Counted from the first letter of the stretch, positions 56,249 to 64,000 are shown. The stretch: DNA of 64,000 nucleotides from JALORV01 sp963775635 (GCA_963775635.1 CAVZJO010000016.1:744001-808000); one strand, 5' to 3'. Numbers and translations are program-made. Notes: generated from the letters alone by a model not told the origin.

Positions 56249-56374
56249 ATGGCTACCAAGAAAGCTGCCAAGAAGTCCGCGAAGAAGTCCGCCAAGAAGG
56301 CGAAAAAGACAATGAAGAGGCCTGCGGCGAAGAAGACCGCGAAAAAGGCCGCCAAGAAGAAGTCAAAGAAGTAA
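56249..56374 (+). CDS. Very short histone H1-like basic protein (41 residues)
   Basis: A 41-residue protein built almost only of Lys, Ala, Ser and Thr, starting 'MATKKAAKKSAKKSAKKAKK' and ending in 'KKKSKK'. AAKK/SAKK units resemble the C-terminal tail of eukaryotic linker histone and bacterial H1-like nucleoid proteins. It should bind DNA or RNA non-specifically. The Shine-Dalgarno GAAGGAG lies seven bases before the ATG, supporting translation. A perfect 11-base hairpin follows (56401-56426). Its larger relative is encoded 146 bases downstream. Confidence 0.78.
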   Translation: MATKKAAKKSAKKSAKKAKKTMKRPAAKKTAKKAAKKKSKK

Positions 56375-56400
56375 TCCCTCGCGGGAATTGCGTAGCGCTT

Positions 56401-56426
56401 CACCGGCTGCCCTCGGGCAGCCGGTG
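56401..56426 (+). terminator. Strong hairpin after the short histone-like gene
   Basis: CACCGGCTGCC (56401-56411) pairs perfectly with GGCAGCCGGTG (56416-56426) around a CTCG loop. No T-tract follows, so it may stabilise the 3' end or be a weak terminator. Confidence 0.55.
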
Positions 56427-56520
56427 TGGCATTCCAGCCCGCGTTCGAATCACTACATCGCGCCCGGACCGGAATGCGTTGTCGCTAGGTACTTCACGCC
56501 ATTCTCTCTAGGAGACTGAC

Positions 56521-56952
56521 ATGGCACCGAAGAAAGCTGCCAAAAAGCGAGCAGTCAAGAAGACTGCAGCCAAGAAGGCCAAGAAGGCGGTGAAGCGGGC
56601 GAAAGCAAAACGCGCCGTCAAAAAGACCGCGAAAAAGGCGAAGGTCAGACGGGCGGTGAAAAAGACCGCCAAGAAGGCCAAGGCCAAGCGCGCTGTGAAA
56701 AAGACCGCGAGGAAGGCGAAAGCCAAGCGCGCGGTAAAGAAGATGGCCGCGAAGCCGAAGAAGGCAGTCGCCAAGGTGAAAAAGGCGGTAGCAAAGGTCA
56801 AGGCGAAAGTCGCCAAACCCGCCGCCGCCCCGAAGCCGACGGCCGCGCCGGCGCCTGCACCGGCCGCGCCATCGACGGCGGCGGCGCCCGGGGCCAAGAC
56901 CGCGTTGAATCCGGCAGCGGCCTGGCCGTTCCCGACCGGAAGCCGTCCTTAG
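56521..56952 (+). CDS. Histone H1-like nucleoid protein
   Basis: A 143-residue basic protein. Residues 1-100 are tandem Lys/Ala/Arg units of the form 'KRAVKKTAKKAK', repeated about every 17-19 residues; 100-130 is Ala/Pro rich; the end is 'NPAAAWPFPTGSRP', a tail I know from H1-like proteins of Burkholderiales. It probably compacts or coats DNA. The repeats make the length prone to change between strains. Shine-Dalgarno AGGAG is near 56509. An intrinsic terminator follows at 56979. Confidence 0.9.
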   Translation: MAPKKAAKKRAVKKTAAKKAKKAVKRAKAKRAVKKTAKKAKVRRAVKKTAKKAKAKRAVKKTARKAKAKRAVKKMAAKPKKAVAKVKKAVAKVKAKVAKPAAAPKPTAAPAPAPAAPSTAAAPGAKTALNPAAAWPFPTGSRP

Positions 56953-56978
56953 CGCATCGCCTTTGCTGCAGCACTGCA

Positions 56979-57010
56979 AACGGGCGCGGTCATCCGCGCC
57001 CGTTCGCTTT
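56979..57010 (+). terminator. Rho-independent terminator after the histone-like gene
   Basis: AACGGGCGCGG (56979-56989) pairs perfectly with CCGCGCCCGTT (56994-57004) around TCAT, followed by CGCTTTTA. An 11-base stem with a short T-run. Confidence 0.8.
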
Positions 57011-57085
57011 TAGCGGCGCCGGTAGCGCCGCCGGCCTGGCGGGCACCGCCGCTACAATCCGCGCTTCCCTCCATTGTCACCGCCC

Positions 57086-57625
57086 ATGCTCTTCGTCGAC
57101 ATTGCGCGAGCATTGCTGGACATCCTCGGTTCGCTGCTCGTCGGCCTGCTGCTGCTGCGGGCATGGGCCTCTTTCATCGGCATGCCGGCGCGCAACCCGC
57201 TGGCGCACTTTGCCCGCGCGCTCACCGGCTGGTTGGTCGCGCCGCTCGCCAAGCTGCTCCCGGCGCGCGGGCGCATCGAATGGTCGGCGCTGGTCGCGGC
57301 GCTGGTCGTCACGTTCGCCATCGTCGCACTCAAGGTGCTGGCTTCCGGTCTGACGATCGCCTGGGACGTGGTCTTCTTCGAATCAGTACGCCAACTGGTG
57401 AACTGGGCGCTGACGCTCGTGGTGTGGGTTACGCTGATCTACGTGGTGATCAGCTGGGTCAATCCGCTGGCGCCGGTTGCGCCAGCACTGTCGACGCTGC
57501 TGCGGCCTCTGCTCGAACCACTGCAGCGCATCGTGCCTGCGGTGGGAGGCATCGACCTGTCGCCGATGGCACTGCTGATCCTGGTTTACGTCCTGCAGAT
57601 CGTCATCGGGCGCCTCACGTTCTGA
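57086..57625 (+). CDS. YggT family membrane protein
   Basis: A 179-residue integral membrane protein with two YggT-type halves. Helices are at about 5-30, 60-85, 100-130 and 150-175; each half ends in an 'NPL...LLxPLL..' turn ('RNPLAHFARALTGWLVAPLAKLLP' and 'VNPLAPVAPALSTLLRPLLEPLQRIVP'), typical of the family. YggT proteins are linked to osmotic or pH stress and division in various bacteria, but the function is not settled. ATG 57086 is chosen; a TTG at 57074 would add four residues. It is convergent with the kinase gene, 21 bases apart. Confidence 0.88.
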   Translation: MLFVDIARALLDILGSLLVGLLLLRAWASFIGMPARNPLAHFARALTGWLVAPLAKLLPARGRIEWSALVAALVVTFAIVALKVLASGLTIAWDVVFFESVRQLVNWALTLVVWVTLIYVVISWVNPLAPVAPALSTLLRPLLEPLQRIVPAVGGIDLSPMALLILVYVLQIVIGRLTF

Positions 57626-57646
57626 CGCCCGCGGGCGCACAAGAAT

Positions 57647-58582
57647 TCACCACGGCCGGTATCCGAATGCCTCGAAGAATCGATCGGCAATCGCATTGCG
57701 ATCGGCGACGTAGTTCTGGGCTCCGCTCGCCTCGATCTTGATCGCTCCCATCACGGCGGCCAGCCGGCCCGTCGTGTCCCAGTCCAGTCTGTCGGCAATG
57801 CCCGCCAACAGCCCGCCGCGGTAGGCATCGCCACAACCTGTCGGATCGACCACCTTATGCGCGGGCGCGATCGGTATGCGGACCGACGATCCTTCGACAT
57901 AGATGTCGGATCCTTCGACGCCGCGCGTCACGACCAGCGCTTTCACCCGTGCGGCGAGCTCGCCCAGACCGAGCCCGGTACGGTCGACGACGACCCGCGC
58001 CTCGTAGTCGTTCAGCGTGACGTAGCTCGCGCGCGCGATGAACCACAGCAGTTCCTCGCCATTGAACAGCGGCATCGCCTGACCCAGGTCGAAGATGAAC
58101 GGAATGCCGTGCTCGGCAAATTGCTGGGCATGCTGTTGCATCCCGTCGCGGCCATCGGGCGCGACGATGCCGAGCCGGATTCCGCTGTTCGCCGGCACCG
58201 CATTCAGGTGCGAATGACTCATCGCACCCGGGTGAAATGCGGTGAGCTGGTTGTCGTTCAGATCCGTGGTTATGAACGCCTGCGCGGTGTAGCTGCCCGG
58301 CACGCGTGACACGAATCGACGATCGATGCCGAGGGCGTCGAGCCGCTCGAGGTACGGGCCCGCATCGTCGCCAACGGTCGCCATCGGCAGCGGTTCGCCG
58401 CCGAGGCACTTAAGGCTGTAGGCGATGTTGCCGGCGCAGCCGCCGAACTCGCGCTTCATCTCCGGGACGAGAAAGGACACGTTCAGGATATGGACCTGAT
58501 CGGGGAGTATGTGGTCGGCGAAACGGCCCTGAAACACCATCACGGTGTCATAAGCGATCGAGCCGCAAATCAAGGTGCGCAT
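57647..58582 (-). CDS. PfkB family carbohydrate/adenosine kinase
   Basis: A 311-residue ribokinase-fold kinase. The N-terminal 'TLICGSIAYDTVM', the glycine stretch 'FGGCAGNIAYSLKCLGG', 'ATVGDDAGPYLERLDALGID' and the C-terminal anion-hole motif 'VDPTGCGDAYRGGLL' (catalytic Asp in GCGD) are all present. The last motif is closest to adenosine/nucleoside kinases in the family, but the substrate cannot be fixed from sequence. ATG 58582 is the start that gives the family N-terminus. It lies 28 bases downstream of the DUF3426 gene on the minus strand. Confidence 0.85.
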   Translation of the reverse strand: MRTLICGSIAYDTVMVFQGRFADHILPDQVHILNVSFLVPEMKREFGGCAGNIAYSLKCLGGEPLPMATVGDDAGPYLERLDALGIDRRFVSRVPGSYTAQAFITTDLNDNQLTAFHPGAMSHSHLNAVPANSGIRLGIVAPDGRDGMQQHAQQFAEHGIPFIFDLGQAMPLFNGEELLWFIARASYVTLNDYEARVVVDRTGLGLGELAARVKALVVTRGVEGSDIYVEGSSVRIPIAPAHKVVDPTGCGDAYRGGLLAGIADRLDWDTTGRLAAVMGAIKIEASGAQNYVADRNAIADRFFEAFGYRPW

Positions 58583-58610
58583 CGGTGTCCCGGCGAGGCT
58601 GCCCACGCTC

Positions 58611-59711
58611 TTATATATAGAAGGGGTAGACCAGGAATCCGGCCGCCTGCACACCGCGCGCTTCGAGGTAAACGCGGATCGTCATGTCGGCTCCAGCGCC
58701 CAGGCCTTCGTCGATCCTTGCACGGGGTTCGCCGGCGGCGGCCAGATAGTCGACCGGCGTGAACACCTTGCGGGCGACCGGCCGGTTCAGCGAATCGCTG
58801 AGCGTCACCTCCAGCGCGGGCAACGCCTGCGTGAACGGCGCGCGGTTGCGGATCACGGCGGTCAACTCGAGTACGTCGGTGCCGGCGATGGACTGCAACT
58901 CACTGCCGATCACGGCCAATTGATCTGGTTGGGTCGGCCAGCCGAGCGTGCAGCCGAAGACCTCACACAGTTGTGCGAGTACCGGCCGCGCCGCCGGCCA
59001 GTGCGAAATCGCGTCTGAGCGGAATAGCACCGCGAGCTGCGCCACAGCCAGAAACGCGAGCAGCAACGACCCGCCGGTGAAGAAGATCGAAAAGCCGCGC
59101 GGTGGCTCGCTCTCGGCATCGCGGATGAATGCCGGAGTCTGTTCCGACTCGATGGCCACCGTCGCAGGCTCGCGCACCGGCGGCACTTCGATCACCTCGA
59201 TGCCCTCCAGCGACCCGACGGATTCGGCGGTGGGCAAATTCGATGGATCCACCGCGAGCAGAGTCGGAACTCCCGCCGCAGCCGCATCCTCCTGGGACGC
59301 CATCGGACGTGTGCGTCGTGTGGCAGCAGGTGGCGACGGCAGCGTCTGCGAAATGGTGGCAAGCGGCGCCGCGCCCGGCGCAATCCGCAAGGTGGTGGCT
59401 GGCCCGAGCGCCTTGCGCTTTCGGTCGGATGCGCTGCGAGTCCGCTCCTTGGCAGGCGACGCAGCGGACGCCCGAGCGCGCGCTGAAGCCGCTTCACTAC
59501 GCTCGGCACCGAGCGGCACAGGCTCCTTCACCGGCCCGCTGACGGGACGAGGCTGCGAAAGCGTCGTTTCCTCAACGTAGGCCAAGCTGCCGATCGCGTC
59601 GAATACGGTGCGGCATTGTCCGCAGCGCACAAGTCCACCACGCAGCTTCAGCTGGTCGGCGACCACGCGGAACATGGATCCGCACTGCGGACACTTAGTG
59701 GCGAGTGCCAT
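58611..59711 (-). CDS. Zinc-ribbon membrane protein (DUF3426)
   Basis: A 366-residue protein. It has an N-terminal MJ0042-type zinc ribbon ('CPQCGSMF...RCGQCRTVFD', four Cys), a long low-complexity Ala/Ser/Pro/Arg linker (about 60-200), one membrane helix ('FTGGSLLLAFLAVAQLAVLF', about 215-235) and a C-terminal DUF3426 domain ('LELTAVIRNRAPFTQALPALEVTLSD'). Function unknown. It regularly follows prmA in betaproteobacteria, as here (44 bases). Confidence 0.88.
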   Translation of the reverse strand: MALATKCPQCGSMFRVVADQLKLRGGLVRCGQCRTVFDAIGSLAYVEETTLSQPRPVSGPVKEPVPLGAERSEAASARARASAASPAKERTRSASDRKRKALGPATTLRIAPGAAPLATISQTLPSPPAATRRTRPMASQEDAAAAGVPTLLAVDPSNLPTAESVGSLEGIEVIEVPPVREPATVAIESEQTPAFIRDAESEPPRGFSIFFTGGSLLLAFLAVAQLAVLFRSDAISHWPAARPVLAQLCEVFGCTLGWPTQPDQLAVIGSELQSIAGTDVLELTAVIRNRAPFTQALPALEVTLSDSLNRPVARKVFTPVDYLAAAGEPRARIDEGLGAGADMTIRVYLEARGVQAAGFLVYPFYI

Positions 59712-59755
59712 GGTGCCGGCTCAACCCCGGGCGCGCGTGCGGTGGTGCGCGGCCG

Positions 59756-60661
59756 TCATCGACTCCGCATTCCCGCGAGACAGACCCATCCTTCCGCGGC
59801 GCGCCACCGCTTCAGGCCGACCGCGAGGTCCGCTGCCGCATACGCTTGCTGCACCTCATCGGCCTGTCGTTGCAGGATGCCGGACAACGCCAGCGCACCA
59901 CCCGGTGCGACGCGTGCCAGCAGTGCGGGGGCGAGCAGCTTCAACGGATTGGACAGGATGTTGGCGACCACGATATCGAACCGCCCTGGCTCGAGTGCGT
60001 CTGGAGCAGTGTAGCGTGCGACGACTCCGTTGGCGGCGGAGTTGACGCGAGCGGCCGCCAGCGCCTGTTCGTCGATGTCGACTCCTGTCACGTCGGAGGC
60101 GCCCAAGCGTGCGGCGGCAATGGCGAGGATGCCCGAGCCGCAGCCATAGTCGAGCACGCGGGCACCCGGTTTCACGTGCGCTTCGAGCCAAGCGAGACAC
60201 AGCTGCGTGGTTGGATGCGTCCCGGTTCCGAACGCCACGCCCGGGTCGAGTCGCACGACGATCTCCGCGCGCGCGGGGACCTCATGCCAGGTTGGCACAA
60301 TCCAGAAGCGGTCGCTGATACGTGTCGCAGGAAACTGCGCCTGCGACTCACGCACCCAGTCGGCCTCTCGCACCTGAGCACAGGCTTCGATCGGCAACGT
60401 TGGCCACCCGAGCGATTCGCACGCCGTTTCGACCAGTTTCTCGGCGGCTTCGCGCTCGCCCTTCAGCAAGACGCGCAGCCGGCTGCGTTGCCAGGTGTGC
60501 GATGCCGGTTCGAGCCCGGGTTCGCCGTATAGCGGCGATTCGGCTGCGGTGCCCGCCGAGGCGTCCTCGACACTGACCGACAGCGCCCCGGCCTCGAGCA
60601 GTGCATCGGCCAGCGCGTCGGCGCGACGGTCGTCGGCGCGCAGGGTGATTTCGAGCAGCAC
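59756..60661 (-). CDS. prmA: Ribosomal protein L11 methyltransferase
   Basis: SAM-dependent enzyme that trimethylates lysines and the N-terminus of ribosomal protein L11. It has 301 residues: an N-terminal substrate-recognition domain (1-100), then the Rossmann methyltransferase with 'LDYGCGSGILAIAAARLG', 'VDIDEQALAAARVN' and 'VANILSNPLKLLAP' (the N-I-L-x-x-P-L motif). 'DPGVAFGTGTHPTTQLCL' is diagnostic of PrmA. It lies seven bases from accC on the minus strand, the usual partner of accB-accC. Confidence 0.97.
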   Translation of the reverse strand: MLLEITLRADDRRADALADALLEAGALSVSVEDASAGTAAESPLYGEPGLEPASHTWQRSRLRVLLKGEREAAEKLVETACESLGWPTLPIEACAQVREADWVRESQAQFPATRISDRFWIVPTWHEVPARAEIVVRLDPGVAFGTGTHPTTQLCLAWLEAHVKPGARVLDYGCGSGILAIAAARLGASDVTGVDIDEQALAAARVNSAANGVVARYTAPDALEPGRFDIVVANILSNPLKLLAPALLARVAPGGALALSGILQRQADEVQQAYAAADLAVGLKRWRAAEGWVCLAGMRSR

Positions 60662-60668
60662 GCCGCGG

Positions 60669-62021
60669 CTATGCCCCCTGACGCGCAGCGATGCGCTTTT
60701 CCAGGTAGTGGATGCTGGTGCCGCCGAGCACGAACTTCTCGTCCATCAGCAGTTCACGATGCAGCGGGATATTGGTCTGGATGCCTTCAACGACCATTTC
60801 GGAGAGCGCGATGCGCATACGGGCGAGCGCCTGCGCGCGGGTGTCGCCATAACAGATCACCTTACCGATCATTGAATCGTAGTGCGGCGGCACGAAGTAG
60901 CCGCTATATGCATGCGAGTCGACCCGCACACCGGGCCCTCCGGGCGCATGCCACGCCGTGATGCGACCGGGCGAGGGCGTGAACTTGAACGCGTCCTCCG
61001 CATTGATCCGGCACTCGATCGAATGCCCCTTCTGGACAATATCGCGCTGGCGCAGCCGCAGCTTTTCGCCGGCGGCAATGCGGATCTGTTCCTGCACGAT
61101 GTCGATCCCGGTCACCATCTCGGTCACCGGATGCTCGACTTGGACGCGCGTGTTCATCTCGATGAAGTAGAACTCGTTGTCCTGGTACAGAAACTCGAAG
61201 GTACCAGCGCCGCGGTAACTGATCTTCTTGCACGCCTCCACGCAGCGATCGCCGATCTTGTCGACCAGCCGCCGGCTGATTCCCGGTGCAGGCGCTTCCT
61301 CGATGATCTTCTGGTGGCGACGCTGCATCGAGCAGTCGCGTTCGCCGAGCCAGACCGCATTCTTCTGCTGATCCGCCAGGATCTGGATCTCGATATGGCG
61401 CGGTGTCTCCAGATACTTTTCCATGTAGACGGCGGGGTTGCCGAATGCGACTTGCGCTTCCTGGCGTGTCATCGTGACGGCATTCATCAACGCGGCCTCC
61501 GTGTGGACCACGCGCATCCCGCGCCCGCCGCCGCCGCCCGCCGCCTTGATGATCACCGGATACCCGACGCCGCGCGCGCTGCGGACGATCTCGCGCGGGT
61601 CCTCGGTGAGCGCACCCTGCGAGCCGGGCACCGTGGGTACGCCGGCCGCGGTCATCGCCTGCTTGGCCGACACCTTGTCGCCCATCAGGCGGATCGACTC
61701 CGGTCGCGGGCCGATGAAAACGAATCCGCTCTTTTCAACGCGTTCGGCAAAGTCGGCGTTTTCCGAGAGGAATCCGTAACCGGGATGGATCGCTTCGGCG
61801 TCAGTCACCTCGGCGGCGCTGATGATGGCAGGAATGTTGAGGTAGCTCTCACGCGACGGGGGTGGTCCGATGCACACCGATTCATCGGCCAGCTTCACGT
61901 ACTTGGCGTCGGTGTCGGCTTCGGAATGGACGACCACTGTGCGAATGCCGAGTTCACGGCAGGCGCGCTGGATGCGCAGGGCAATCTCGCCCCGGTTCGC
62001 AATCAGGATCTTCTTGAACAT
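60669..62021 (-). CDS. accC: Biotin carboxylase subunit of acetyl-CoA carboxylase
   Basis: ATP-grasp enzyme that carboxylates the biotin on AccB in the first step of fatty-acid synthesis. It has 450 residues. 'KILIANRGEIALRIQRACRELGI', ATP-binding 'KAAGGGGGRGMRVV', 'ERDCSMQRRHQKIIEEAPAP' and 'EMNTRVQVEHPVTEM' are all classic. It is 101 bases downstream of accB in the accB-accC-prmA order; the gap holds no gene. Confidence 0.98.
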   Translation of the reverse strand: MFKKILIANRGEIALRIQRACRELGIRTVVVHSEADTDAKYVKLADESVCIGPPPSRESYLNIPAIISAAEVTDAEAIHPGYGFLSENADFAERVEKSGFVFIGPRPESIRLMGDKVSAKQAMTAAGVPTVPGSQGALTEDPREIVRSARGVGYPVIIKAAGGGGGRGMRVVHTEAALMNAVTMTRQEAQVAFGNPAVYMEKYLETPRHIEIQILADQQKNAVWLGERDCSMQRRHQKIIEEAPAPGISRRLVDKIGDRCVEACKKISYRGAGTFEFLYQDNEFYFIEMNTRVQVEHPVTEMVTGIDIVQEQIRIAAGEKLRLRQRDIVQKGHSIECRINAEDAFKFTPSPGRITAWHAPGGPGVRVDSHAYSGYFVPPHYDSMIGKVICYGDTRAQALARMRIALSEMVVEGIQTNIPLHRELLMDEKFVLGGTSIHYLEKRIAARQGA

Positions 62022-62122
62022 GCGGATGCGGTCAACGACGTCGCGGCGTGTGCAGCCGGCCGCGCGCAGGCGTTAGGGGCCGCGAGTTCGCGCGGGCCGG
62101 CGAATGGCTCGACTGTCCCACG

Positions 62123-62575
62123 CTATTCGATGATGAACAGTGGCTGTCCGTACTCGACCGGCTGCCCGTTGTCGACGAGGATCTTCTTCACTGTGCCGCC
62201 CACTTCGGCCTCGATCTCGTTCAGCAGCTTCATCGCTTCGATGATGCACAACGTATCGCCGGGCTTAACCTCCGCGCCCTGCTCGATGAAGGCTGGCGCC
62301 CCCGGGCTCGGAGAGCGATAGAACGTGCCGACCATCGGTGACTTGACCACATGGCCGGGGGCTTCCTCAGTCGCCTGGGCTCCCGTCGCGCCTGCCGGGG
62401 TCCCTACCGGCGAAGTCGGCGCGACCACATGGACGGCGGGCATCGCCATCGGCACCGCGGCCGCCGAGGCCGTTTTGACGATGCGTACCTTGTCTTCGCC
62501 CTCGGTGACTTCGAGTTCGGCGATGCCCGATTCGGCGACCAGGTCGATCAGCGTCTTGAGCTTGCGTAGATCCAT
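62123..62575 (-). CDS. accB: Biotin carboxyl carrier protein AccB
   Basis: Small subunit of acetyl-CoA carboxylase that carries the biotin. It has 150 residues: N-terminal 'MDLRKLKTLIDLVAESGI', an Ala/Pro-rich flexible linker (about 40-70) and a C-terminal biotinyl domain with the modified lysine in 'IEAMKLLNEIEAEV'. It lies 11 bases after aroQ; in many proteobacteria aroQ-accB-accC form one unit, as here. Confidence 0.98.
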   Translation of the reverse strand: MDLRKLKTLIDLVAESGIAELEVTEGEDKVRIVKTASAAAVPMAMPAVHVVAPTSPVGTPAGATGAQATEEAPGHVVKSPMVGTFYRSPSPGAPAFIEQGAEVKPGDTLCIIEAMKLLNEIEAEVGGTVKKILVDNGQPVEYGQPLFIIE

Positions 62576-62586
62576 GACTTTCCCGG

Positions 62587-63030
62587 TCAGGAAGCGCGTT
62601 CGGCCAAGGCATACTCGAGCGCATAGCGATAACCGGCCGCGCCGAGCCCAACGATGGTGCCGACCGCCAAGTCCGCCAGGTGAGAGTGGTGACGGAATGA
62701 TTCACGGCGGTACACGTTTGACAAATGGACCTCGATGAACGGAAGGGCGACGGCGGCGAAAGCATCGCGCAGCGCGATGCTCGTATGAGTGAACGCCCCC
62801 GCATTGACGATCATGAAGGTCGTTCCGTCGGTCCCAGTCGCGTGGATCCGATCGATCAGCGCACCTTCGTGATTGCTCTGGAAGAAGCTCACCTCGGCGC
62901 CGTGCCGCTGCGCGACATCCGACAGTTCGGCTTCGATCTGCGCGAGCGTGCGTCCGCCGTAAACGGCCGGCTCGCGTGACCCCAGCAGATTCAGGTTGGG
63001 CCCATTGAGGACGAGAACGCGATTCGTCAC
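62587..63030 (-). CDS. aroQ: 3-dehydroquinate dehydratase, type II
   Basis: Shikimate-pathway enzyme removing water from 3-dehydroquinate; dodecameric type II fold. It has 147 residues. 'VLVLNGPNLNLLGSREP' (with the catalytic Tyr shortly after, in 'VYGG'), 'FFQSNHEGALIDRIH', 'NAGAFTHTSIALRDA' and 'EVHLSNVYRRESFRHHS' are characteristic. The start is GTG 63030 with GGAGG four bases upstream. First gene of the aroQ-accB-accC-prmA run. Confidence 0.97.
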   Translation of the reverse strand: MTNRVLVLNGPNLNLLGSREPAVYGGRTLAQIEAELSDVAQRHGAEVSFFQSNHEGALIDRIHATGTDGTTFMIVNAGAFTHTSIALRDAFAAVALPFIEVHLSNVYRRESFRHHSHLADLAVGTIVGLGAAGYRYALEYALAERAS

Positions 63031-63136
63031 ATTCCTCCCCGGCGATTTGTTGGATGTTCGACGCAGATGTAGACAGAAGCGCCGAGATCAATGAAGGCGC
63101 GCAGTCTGAACGTTCTTTTGGCGCCTGTCCAGCGGG

Positions 63137-63679
63137 CTAGCCGCCGAGCCCCGAGTCAAGCCAGGTACGCAGCAGTTCGGGCTGAACCAATCCGAGGCGA
63201 GTGCGCACGATCTGCCCGGCGGGGCTGATCAGCACGGTGTAGGGCAGCGCGCCGCTGGCATTGCCGAACAGTCGGGCGAGTTCAGATCCTTCAGCGCCGG
63301 CAACCAGCAGCGGGATCTCGATCTTGAGATCCGCCTGGAAGCGCCGGATCGCCGCGGCGTTGTCGATCCCGAGCCCGACAAAGGCGACGCCTCGGTCGCG
63401 GTAATCGCGCGCGACCTGCTGCAGGGCCGGCATCTCCTCGACGCATGGCGCGCACCAGGTTGCCCAGAAATTGATCACCAGCCATCGTCCCTGCCATTGG
63501 GACATCGGTTGTGGTTCGCCGTGCGCATTGTCGAAGGTCAGCGCAAAGAGTGACGCAGCCGGCAGCGACTGCGGAGCGTCAGGCTCGGTTCGCTGCGCGA
63601 ACCAGGCAGCGATCGCGCCGGCAGCAAGTCCCGCGATCGCCGCCGATCCGAGCAGCCAGCGGCGGCGATAGCCATTCAT
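63137..63679 (-). CDS. TlpA-like thiol:disulfide oxidoreductase
   Basis: A 180-residue membrane-anchored periplasmic thioredoxin. N-terminal signal/anchor helix (about 8-25, 'WLLGSAAIAGLAAGAIAAWF') followed by a TlpA/ResA fold with active site C-A-P-C in 'NFWATWCAPCVEEMPAL' and the cis-Pro region 'GALPYTVLISPAGQIV'. Such proteins usually reduce apocytochromes or other periplasmic proteins. Its ATG overlaps the stop of the upstream partial gene (ATGA), and it lies 107 bases before aroQ. Confidence 0.9.
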   Translation of the reverse strand: MNGYRRRWLLGSAAIAGLAAGAIAAWFAQRTEPDAPQSLPAASLFALTFDNAHGEPQPMSQWQGRWLVINFWATWCAPCVEEMPALQQVARDYRDRGVAFVGLGIDNAAAIRRFQADLKIEIPLLVAGAEGSELARLFGNASGALPYTVLISPAGQIVRTRLGLVQPELLRTWLDSGLGG

Positions 63680-64000
63680 GGAGCCGAATCCGCGATCAGC
63701 TGGCGCAATGCCGCCAGACTGGCACGGCCGCTCGCCGCGACGGGGTGCAGCTCGAATTCGCCCGACGACACGGCCCGATGCCGCGGCGCCACGCGGATCG
63801 CGTCGCGTGCGTATACATGCAGCCGCACGCCGATCCGCGTTCCGCCTGCGACCGGTGCGGGTGCCAGGAACGACAGCCGTTCGAGCGGAGCGGGCCGCTC
63901 CGCCGGCTCGGCGGGTTCGGCGTCGAACTCGATCCCTGCGTTCAATAGGAAGACCTCGACATCCTTCGCGCTGTCAGTGAAAAGGTGCAGTTCGATATCG
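63676..64000 (-). CDS. Unidentified protein, C-terminal part (cut by window edge)
   Basis: An open frame running from the window end to TGA 63676-63678, at least 107 residues. Its visible start 'DIELHLFTDSAKDVEVFLLNAGIEFD' looks like the beginning or middle of a domain, followed by an acidic/Pro linker and 'IGVRLHVYARDAIRVAPRHRAVSS'. I do not recognise the family. It is translationally coupled to the TlpA-like gene (ATGA overlap), so a redox or envelope role is possible but unproven. It is not itself annotated as broken; it simply continues past the window. Confidence 0.6.
   Translation of the reverse strand, partial: DIELHLFTDSAKDVEVFLLNAGIEFDAEPAEPAERPAPLERLSFLAPAPVAGGTRIGVRLHVYARDAIRVAPRHRAVSSGEFELHPVAASGRASLAALRQLIADSAP

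Noticed and set aside
60882..62321. 479-codon open frame on the plus strand
   Set aside because: It lies antisense to accC and accB, both certain, and its product has no recognisable domain.

Overview
The window is a continuous stretch of GC-rich chromosome from a betaproteobacterium, most likely Burkholderiales. The evidence is gene order and gene content. A complete dcw cluster is followed by lpxC, a DciA-like gene, an M23 peptidase, secA, argJ, a Nudix/ThiE fusion, yacG, zapD, coaE and pilDCB. Two lysine/alanine-rich histone H1-like genes are present, one ending in the AWPFPTG tail that I associate with this group. Nothing looks like a phage, a plasmid, an insertion sequence or a CRISPR array. 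It is core housekeeping DNA with small accessory details.

Layout. 1-4.0 kb: a c-di-GMP GGDEF/EAL protein (5' end probably outside the window) and, on the other strand, a two-component pair (receiver-histidine kinase and a NarL-type regulator). 4.1-4.6 kb: RNase P RNA. 4.75-22.3 kb: the dcw cluster mraZ-rsmH-ftsL-ftsI-murE-murF-mraY-murD-ftsW-murG-murC-ddl-ftsQ-ftsA-ftsZ, almost entirely coupled by 1-7 base overlaps and headed by a promoter with MraZ-type boxes. 22.3-28.6 kb: a DUF2189 membrane protein, lpxC, a DciA-like gene, an M23 peptidase and secA. 28.7-31.9 kb: argJ, a DUF815 ATPase and the Nudix/ThiE-like fusion as one coupled operon. 31.8-37.4 kb, minus strand: yacG, zapD, coaE, pilD, pilC, pilB. 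37.6-38.7 kb, minus strand: tRNA-Pro(CGG) and a polyprenyl diphosphate synthase. 38.8-41.8 kb: rplU, rpmA, obgE, proB. 41.8-46.3 kb: rppH (minus), proS, a lytic transglycosylase, ffh (minus). 46.3-51.2 kb: a CcsA/YpjD-like protein, a PP0621-like protein, pilS, pilR, ampD. 51.3-55.6 kb: nrdA-nrdB behind a strong promoter with paired NrdR boxes. 55.6-57 kb: an AT-richer non-coding stretch and two histone-like genes. 57.1-64 kb: a YggT protein, then on the minus strand a PfkB kinase, a DUF3426 protein, prmA, accC, accB, aroQ, a TlpA-like thioredoxin and a gene cut by the window edge.

How the genes work together. The central theme is envelope growth and division: peptidoglycan precursor synthesis (murC-G, mraY, ddl), septal synthesis (ftsI, ftsW), divisome assembly (ftsA, ftsL, ftsQ, ftsZ, zapD), lipid A commitment (lpxC), peptidoglycan remodelling (M23 peptidase, lytic transglycosylase, AmpD) and protein export (secA, ffh). 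Type IV pilus assembly genes (pilB, pilC, pilD) and the PilS/PilR regulators are present in separate places; no pilin gene is in the window.

I see no wholly new multi-gene system. The most interesting details are a 20-codon micro-ORF fitted exactly between ftsW and murG by ATGA/GTGA overlaps; a Chlamydia-like ribonucleotide reductase R2 that keeps the tyrosine and aspartate of class Ia; a nrdA leader with phased NrdR boxes and a three-fold sequence repeat; a possible small RNA with its own terminator downstream of nrdB; a 41-residue insertion next to the GGDEF motif; and a 392-base structured spacer between ftsA and ftsZ.
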